Part shown: positions 5,103 to 9,206 of the stretch, in pieces | Layout of the letters: every line of letters starts with the position of its first letter | Numbering within the stretch: position 1 is the first letter of the stretch | NCBI GenBank assembly: GCA_039029515.1 | Contig: JBCCFX010000163.1 | Location: forward strand, 1 to 9,206 | DNA: 9,206 bases | From: JBCCFX01 sp039029515 | Lineage (GTDB): Bacteria; Planctomycetota; Phycisphaerae; Phycisphaerales; SM1A02 | Reading direction: 5' to 3' | Made by a program: the position numbers and the translations under genes | The notes under the pieces: generated by a model | What the model was told of the DNA's origin: nothing | The model's database searches: none | The model's input: only the letters and a program-made list of their open reading frames with translations

Positions 5103-6554
5103 GTGCTCAGGCAACAACACCGATTCTTTCGCAGCGTGCTCATCGCGATGGATACTGTCATCATCGCGGCGGCGGTCTTTGCGACGTACGGACTGCGCTT
5201 CGGCCCGCTCGAGCGCTGGGAACCATCCGGCATTGCTGATCCCAGTTACATCGTGCACGGCTTTCCGGTGCTCGCCGCGGTGCCGCTCATGCTCGTCGCG
5301 CTGATGTGGGTTGGCCTGTACCAGGCGCGCCGCGACCAACGATTTTTCGGCGAAGCCCGCGCCGTCATCACCGGCGTGTTGCTTGGCATGATGCTGCTCC
5401 TCTCGTTCATTGCGCTGTTCCGAACGGTGCTGTTTGATCGGCGCGAATTTGGTTCGACGCAGGCGATCGTCCTCGCGGTCACCAGCGCATGCATGTTGTT
5501 GTCATGGCGGTATGTGTTCCGGTTGTTCGTCCGGCGGCTTCGTTCGCACGGCAAGAACCTGCGTCATGTCGCAATCATCGGTACGGGACGACTCGGGCAG
5601 ATCGTCTGCCGAACGCTGCAACGCAACTCATGGACCGGCATTACGCCGGCGTTCTTTATCAGCCATCGCGACTCGACGCATCGTGAGACGTGCGCTGGCC
5701 TGCCCGTCAAGGGTGGACTCGATGAACTCGAGTCGATCATGGAGCGATTCAATCTGTCGGGTGTGTTCCTCGCGTTGCCCGGACCGCTCATCGCGCAGAT
5801 CCCGGAAGTGCTCGCACGTCTCGAGCGTTTTCCCCTTGACGTTCGTGTCATTCCCGACATGAACCCGAAGTACATGCCCATCAACATGACTGTCCATGAG
5901 TTGGATGGCATGCCGATCCTGTCGGTGCGCGAGAGCCCGCTGTCGGGTTGGGGCCATGTGCTCAAACGCTGCGTCGACATCGCGGGAAGCGTCGTCGCGC
6001 TGACGATCTTCGCCGTCCCGATGCTCGTGATCTGGACCGTGATTCGCAGTGGCAGCGACGGGCCGGCAATCTTCCGACAGGAGCGCATGAGCCTGAACGG
6101 CCAGCGATTCAAGATCTTCAAGTTCCGCACGATGCAGCATGCTGAGTCAGAACAGCAGACGCTTGATGATGCGGGGAAGGGTGCCGATGCCTGGACGAAA
6201 CGTGATGATGATCGCATCACGTCGTTCGGTCGATTCCTCCGCCGCACGAGCCTCGATGAGTTGCCGCAGTTGTTCAACGTGTTGATCGGCGAAATGTCAT
6301 TGGTCGGTCCGCGGCCGGAACGCCCCGAACTGATCGACCGGTTCCGCGATGACTGGCGTGGTTACATGCTGCGCCAGAACGTCAAGGCGGGCATCACCGG
6401 GTGGGCGCAGGTCAACGGGTTACGTGGCGATACAAGTCTCGGCAAGCGTCTGCAGTACGATCTCTTTTACATTCGCAACTGGTCGCTATGGTTCGACCTT
6501 CGCATCCTGTGGATGACGATCTTTCGTGGCTTCGCGCATCCGAATGCGCACTGA
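5103..6554 (+). CDS. Exopolysaccharide polyprenyl glycosylphosphotransferase (WbaP/WcaJ family)
   Basis: Inner-membrane enzyme (483 residues) that transfers a sugar-1-phosphate from a nucleotide sugar to undecaprenyl phosphate, the first step of exopolysaccharide or O-antigen unit assembly. The N-terminal half has hydrophobic segments at about 12-32, 54-73, 86-108 and 119-138. A Rossmann-like domain follows (HVAIIGTGRLGQ, 155-166). The C-terminal bacterial sugar transferase domain (about 285-475) holds KRCVDIAGS (288-296) with a membrane re-entrant helix, RQERMSLNGQRFKIFKFRTM (325-344), RRTSLDELPQLFN (380-392; Asp385-Glu386 being the conserved acidic pair), and MSLVGPRPE (398-406). The start is GTG at 5103 with GGAG at 5093-5096, 6 bases away. 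No other glycan genes are present, so the sugar and polymer are unknown. queC follows after 15 bases. Confidence 0.93.
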   Translation: MLRQQHRFFRSVLIAMDTVIIAAAVFATYGLRFGPLERWEPSGIADPSYIVHGFPVLAAVPLMLVALMWVGLYQARRDQRFFGEARAVITGVLLGMMLLLSFIALFRTVLFDRREFGSTQAIVLAVTSACMLLSWRYVFRLFVRRLRSHGKNLRHVAIIGTGRLGQIVCRTLQRNSWTGITPAFFISHRDSTHRETCAGLPVKGGLDELESIMERFNLSGVFLALPGPLIAQIPEVLARLERFPLDVRVIPDMNPKYMPINMTVHELDGMPILSVRESPLSGWGHVLKRCVDIAGSVVALTIFAVPMLVIWTVIRSGSDGPAIFRQERMSLNGQRFKIFKFRTMQHAESEQQTLDDAGKGADAWTKRDDDRITSFGRFLRRTSLDELPQLFNVLIGEMSLVGPRPERPELIDRFRDDWRGYMLRQNVKAGITGWAQVNGLRGDTSLGKRLQYDLFYIRNWSLWFDLRILWMTIFRGFAHPNAH

Positions 6555-6569
6555 CGGTGAGTTCTTCAC

Positions 6570-7265
6570 GTGACAGTTGATCGCAATGCACTTGTGCTGC
6601 TCAGCGGCGGCGTCGATTCCACGACGGTGCTCGCAATGGCGCGCGAGCAGGGTTTCAACTGTGCCGCGATGAGCTTTGACTACGGTCAGCGACATCGCGT
6701 TGAACTCGATGCCGCAGCGCGCGTTGCCGCGGCATTTGACGTGACGAATCATGTGACGGTGACGATCGATCTGCGAGCGTTCGGCGGTTCCGCACTGACC
6801 GCTGACATCGATGTGCCGAAGGACCGGGATTCAGCGCACATCGCCGACGAAATCCCCATTACGTACGTGCCCGCTCGGAACACGATTTTCCTGAGCTTCG
6901 CACTGGGCTTCGCAGAAGTTCATGGCATTCGTGACCTGTTCATCGGCGTGAATGCCGTCGATTACTCCGGTTATCCGGATTGTCGTCCCGAGTACATCGC
7001 GGCGTACGAACGCATGGCCAATCTTGCGACGAAGATCGGCGTGGAAGCTGATGATGCAGCGCGTATTCGGATTCACACGCCACTCGCAGATCTCTCAAAG
7101 GCGGAGATCATTGCGCGAGGTCGTGATCTCGGCGTGGACTATGCGTTGACGCACAGTTGCTATGACCCGGTTGATGCCGGTCGCGCATGCGGTCACTGCG
7201 ATTCGTGCATGTTGCGCCAGGCGGGCTTCGAAGCGATCGGATTGACCGATCCGGCGTTGTCCTGA
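6570..7265 (+). CDS. queC: 7-cyano-7-deazaguanine synthase QueC
   Basis: Cytosolic ATP-dependent enzyme (231 residues) that turns 7-carboxy-7-deazaguanine and ammonia into preQ0, the precursor of queuosine in tRNA and of 7-deazaguanine DNA modifications. The PP-loop ATP-binding motif SGGVDSTT lies at 12-19. SFDYGQRH (35-42), TYVPARNTIFLS (98-109) and GVNAVDYSGYPDCRPEY (126-142) are characteristic of QueC. The zinc site is Cys197 plus CGHCDSC (Cys207, Cys210, Cys213) at the C-terminus. Length fits the family. The GTG at 6570 has GGTGA at 6556-6560. No queD, queE or queF is nearby. Probably co-transcribed with the glycosylphosphotransferase. No preQ1 riboswitch is expected or seen in the 15-base gap. 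Confidence 0.96.
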   Translation: MTVDRNALVLLSGGVDSTTVLAMAREQGFNCAAMSFDYGQRHRVELDAAARVAAAFDVTNHVTVTIDLRAFGGSALTADIDVPKDRDSAHIADEIPITYVPARNTIFLSFALGFAEVHGIRDLFIGVNAVDYSGYPDCRPEYIAAYERMANLATKIGVEADDAARIRIHTPLADLSKAEIIARGRDLGVDYALTHSCYDPVDAGRACGHCDSCMLRQAGFEAIGLTDPALS

Positions 7266-8975
7266 TCAGTTGATCGGCACCGCGCGGGCGCCAATCTTCA
7301 GCTTGCGGACCTCTCGGTCATACGTCTCGATCACATCGTCGACCTGGCGGCGCTGCAGCGGGGTCAGGTCAGCGTCGTATCCGGCAAGCACGCGATCAGC
7401 ATGCATGCCGCCGAGCATGAACTGCCAGCGAAACCAGTCGAGCTTCCCTTCCGCGATGGTGAATCGTGCGAACGCGCGGTCGGCTTGTGATTCGTCGGGG
7501 TTCTGACGCTGACCAAGTTCGGCCATCAGCAGTCTGAACTCGTAGCGAAGACGATCGCGCTCCGCTGCAGTCAGATTGTCCTTGAAGATGTTGCGAGCCT
7601 TCGCGGTCTCCGCAAGCACTTCACGGATCTCGGTGTCGGTGTACTGCGGGAGCAACGAGCGATCGATCGGTGAAGGAATCAGGCCGTGATTTCGGGATGG
7701 TGCAGGATTGTCCAGCCAGGCGTCATCCATCGGCCAGAACATCACGCGGCCGCTTGCCCGATCGACGTAGCCGTCGTACGGCGCGCTGATCACGATGTGA
7801 TCTCTATTGTGTTCCAGCACGGTGCCAAACGACTCGTCCTGGGTGTAGCCCGGAAGTTCGTTGAGTTGCTGCCATCCACTGTCGTGGCGTTTCCAGAGTT
7901 CCGCGCGACCTTGATCACGTCGGCCTTCGGAGCCGATCAACAGCGTCTTGTCGCTGAGGGACAGCGCGGATCCAAGGCGGATGTCCGCGTCGGTCAGGAA
8001 CTCCTCGTCAAGCAGCCACGCATCATCGACATAGCGGAACACCTGCACGAGCGATTCCGAGCCGCGTGTGAAGCCACTGATCGCGAGCGTGTCATCTCGC
8101 AACGCTACGTCGCCGAACGGCACGATGTCGTCGTGCCGAGCATCCGCAGAGATGGCGTGCACCGTGTCGCGCATCGTCCAGTTCGCGGTGGCATCGGCGC
8201 GCGTGAAGATATACGTCGGACGTTGGTCCGGCGTGTGCCTCCAATGGTCAGGATCGCACCCGATTGCCAACTGGTTGCCATCCCACACGATCGGCGTGCC
8301 GAATCCAGGGCTCGGTTCATCAAGCGGTGCAACGATCATGTCATGCAGAACCAGGCCTTCGCCCGACGCGCGGTAGAACATGACCGCGCCGGACTCGTGT
8401 TGCGCATCAACCTGACCCTGAACGACGGCAAGCGTCCGGCCGTGGTCTCCAAAGGTGACGGCGGTGCCGAACGTGTCGCGGTCGAACTCCGCAGTGGAGT
8501 ACAACCGGTCGTATTCAATCCAGCGGTCTTCGTTGCGGTCATACCGGTAGACGAGCACGCGGCCTTCCCACTGTGTTGTGCCAGCGGGGCGATACGGCGA
8601 GGAGATCGCGAGCATGTTCCCATGCAACGCGATGCGCTGTTCACCGATGAACAGACCGGCGTCGTAGACGTCACGAATATCGTCGAGCAGAATGCTGCCA
8701 AACAGGTGCCAACGATCGGTGTTGTGATCGTACACGTACGTGCGGACCGTCGTCGTGGATGCAATCGCAACGCGGTTGTGATGAAGGTCCATCGCCCAGC
8801 CAAGCCGGAGGTATTCGCTTGGCGGGAGGTTCTCGCAATCTCCGGCATCACGAGCCTGCTCGGTGGGTTCTCCGAACAATCGCTGTTGATAGTCAGGCAG
8901 TTTCGGCGGTGGGGCGGCGATCAGTGCGGCAGCAGGCGTGATCGAACCGAGCAGGGCGAGGACGAGTGAACGCAT
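7266..8975 (-). CDS. Secreted protein with seven FG-GAP-like repeats (probable beta-propeller)
   Basis: Protein of 569 residues with a Sec-type signal peptide (MRSLVLALLG, hydrophobic to about 20, cleavage near 20-22). Seven degenerate repeats follow, each with an (F/L)G-like start, a DxLAIS-like strand and a (V/F)xVFRY-like strand ending in a Trp: about 58-90, 109-153, 168-211, 224-267, 287-320, 334-369 and 382-420. This resembles the FG-GAP_2 type repeat, and seven copies suggest a seven-bladed propeller. The C-terminal part (about 446-560) is charged and helical, with no recognised domain. The start at 8975 has a perfect AGGAGG (8982-8987) 6 bases upstream; the upstream ATGs at 9008 and 9086 lack this. 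The gene follows gyrB on the same strand and converges on queC. The function is unknown; possible roles are surface adhesion or protein binding outside the cytosol. Confidence 0.8.
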   Translation of the reverse strand: MRSLVLALLGSITPAAALIAAPPPKLPDYQQRLFGEPTEQARDAGDCENLPPSEYLRLGWAMDLHHNRVAIASTTTVRTYVYDHNTDRWHLFGSILLDDIRDVYDAGLFIGEQRIALHGNMLAISSPYRPAGTTQWEGRVLVYRYDRNEDRWIEYDRLYSTAEFDRDTFGTAVTFGDHGRTLAVVQGQVDAQHESGAVMFYRASGEGLVLHDMIVAPLDEPSPGFGTPIVWDGNQLAIGCDPDHWRHTPDQRPTYIFTRADATANWTMRDTVHAISADARHDDIVPFGDVALRDDTLAISGFTRGSESLVQVFRYVDDAWLLDEEFLTDADIRLGSALSLSDKTLLIGSEGRRDQGRAELWKRHDSGWQQLNELPGYTQDESFGTVLEHNRDHIVISAPYDGYVDRASGRVMFWPMDDAWLDNPAPSRNHGLIPSPIDRSLLPQYTDTEIREVLAETAKARNIFKDNLTAAERDRLRYEFRLLMAELGQRQNPDESQADRAFARFTIAEGKLDWFRWQFMLGGMHADRVLAGYDADLTPLQRRQVDDVIETYDREVRKLKIGARAVPIN

Positions 8976-8981
8976 GGCGAA

Positions 8982-8987
8982 CCTCCT
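8982..8987 (-). promoter_or_regulatory. Strong Shine-Dalgarno fixing the propeller-gene start
   Basis: AGGAGG on the minus strand lies 6 bases before the ATG at 8975, a perfect match to the anti-Shine-Dalgarno at optimal spacing. It decides the start against the longer ATGs at 9008 and 9086. Read as codons it would give Arg-Arg, which would mimic a Tat motif. Confidence 0.85.
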
Positions 8988-9065
8988 GCGGTCTATGGCT
9001 ATCACCATAACGCATGGATCGGCGCCGCGATGCAGGAAAGTGGAATTCGGGATTCGCGAATACGA

Positions 9066-9086
9066 TCGCCCAAAGCCCAAAGCCAA
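9066..9086 (-). repeat. Three tandem heptamers TTGGCTT-like beside gyrB
   Basis: On the minus strand TTGGCTT, TGGGCTT and TGGGCGA run in tandem, starting 12 bases after the gyrB stop. The pattern resembles the TTGGCTN heptamers at 714-734. No hairpin or T-tract is apparent here, so it is not an obvious terminator. Confidence 0.4.
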
Positions 9087-9097
9087 CGGCCATGCAA

Positions 9098-9206
9098 TCA
9101 GATATCGATGTTCTTGACCTCGAGGGCGTGGTCTTCGATGTAGGTGCGTCGGCTTTCGACGTTGTCGCCCATCAAGGTGGCGAATAACTGATCCGCATCG
9201 GATGCG
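9098..9206 (-). CDS. gyrB: DNA gyrase subunit B, C-terminal end (partial)
   Basis: Only the last 35 codons and stop are present; the gene continues past the right edge. The reading frame gives ADQLFATLMGDNVESRR (residues 4-20 of the visible part), then an ending ALEVKNIDI. This matches the conserved GyrB C-terminus (E. coli: QLFTTLMGDAVEPRR, ending in NIDI). GyrB is the ATPase subunit of type II topoisomerase gyrase, which negatively supercoils DNA; this end belongs to the TOPRIM/tail region that contacts GyrA. The paralogue ParE has a related tail, so ParE is the main alternative, but the NIDI ending favours GyrB. It has no start in the window. The 122-base gap to the propeller gene holds no gene. 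Confidence 0.88.
   Translation of the reverse strand, partial: ASDADQLFATLMGDNVESRRTYIEDHALEVKNIDI

Noticed and set aside
7686..8969. A 427-codon plus-strand open frame opposite the propeller gene
   Set aside because: It lies almost wholly inside the real minus-strand gene. Its protein has no recognisable motif, while the opposite strand has a signal peptide, a perfect Shine-Dalgarno and seven repeats. Long antisense frames are common in GC-rich coding DNA.
8973..9008. A twin-arginine (RRxF) motif before the hydrophobic segment of the propeller protein, if the ATG at 9008 is used
   Set aside because: The Arg codons AGG AGG are the Shine-Dalgarno itself, placed 6 bases before the ATG at 8975. 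With that start the motif is untranslated leader, so Sec export is more likely than Tat.

Overview
The window is GC-rich, tightly packed bacterial chromosome. I infer a planctomycete, probably of the Phycisphaerae type. The grounds are an ECF sigma factor paired with a zinc-motif-free anti-sigma protein, a TatC with a long periplasmic insertion, an FG-GAP-type secreted propeller protein, and GTAG-headed extragenic hairpins. This placement rests on general resemblance, not on a marker gene. No phage, IS element, CRISPR array, rRNA or tRNA is visible, and no gene-free stretch exceeds about 220 bases.

Layout, left to right. Bases 1-27 hold a large palindrome. The minus-strand series tatC (1531-2664), tadA (908-1462) and a YihX-like HAD phosphatase (53-688) follows in transcription order. 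The 219-base gap between tadA and the HAD gene holds four GTAG-headed hairpins in alternating orientation. A 146-base divergent region (2665-2810) separates tatC from a plus-strand series: an ECF-type sigma factor (2811-3404), its probable membrane anti-sigma partner (3477-4100), a class B J-domain co-chaperone (4158-5063) with its own good promoter, a polyprenyl-phosphate sugar-phosphate transferase (5103-6554) and queC (6570-7265). The queC stop codon directly abuts the stop of a convergent minus-strand gene (7266-8975) for a secreted protein with seven FG-GAP-like repeats. The right edge holds the last 35 codons of gyrB, also on the minus strand.

How the genes work together. The sigma and anti-sigma genes form one regulatory unit. 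The co-chaperone is probably transcribed separately. The glycosyltransferase and queC are 15 bases apart and probably co-transcribed, although their functions (starting a surface glycan; preQ0 synthesis for queuosine) are unrelated. tatC and tadA are also probably co-transcribed and unrelated. Most of the window is ordinary housekeeping. The parts most worth a second look are the GTAG-headed hairpin family, the TatC periplasmic insertion, the seven-repeat propeller protein, and the hairpin at the predicted transcription start of the J-domain gene. I found no clear sign of a wholly new multi-gene system.
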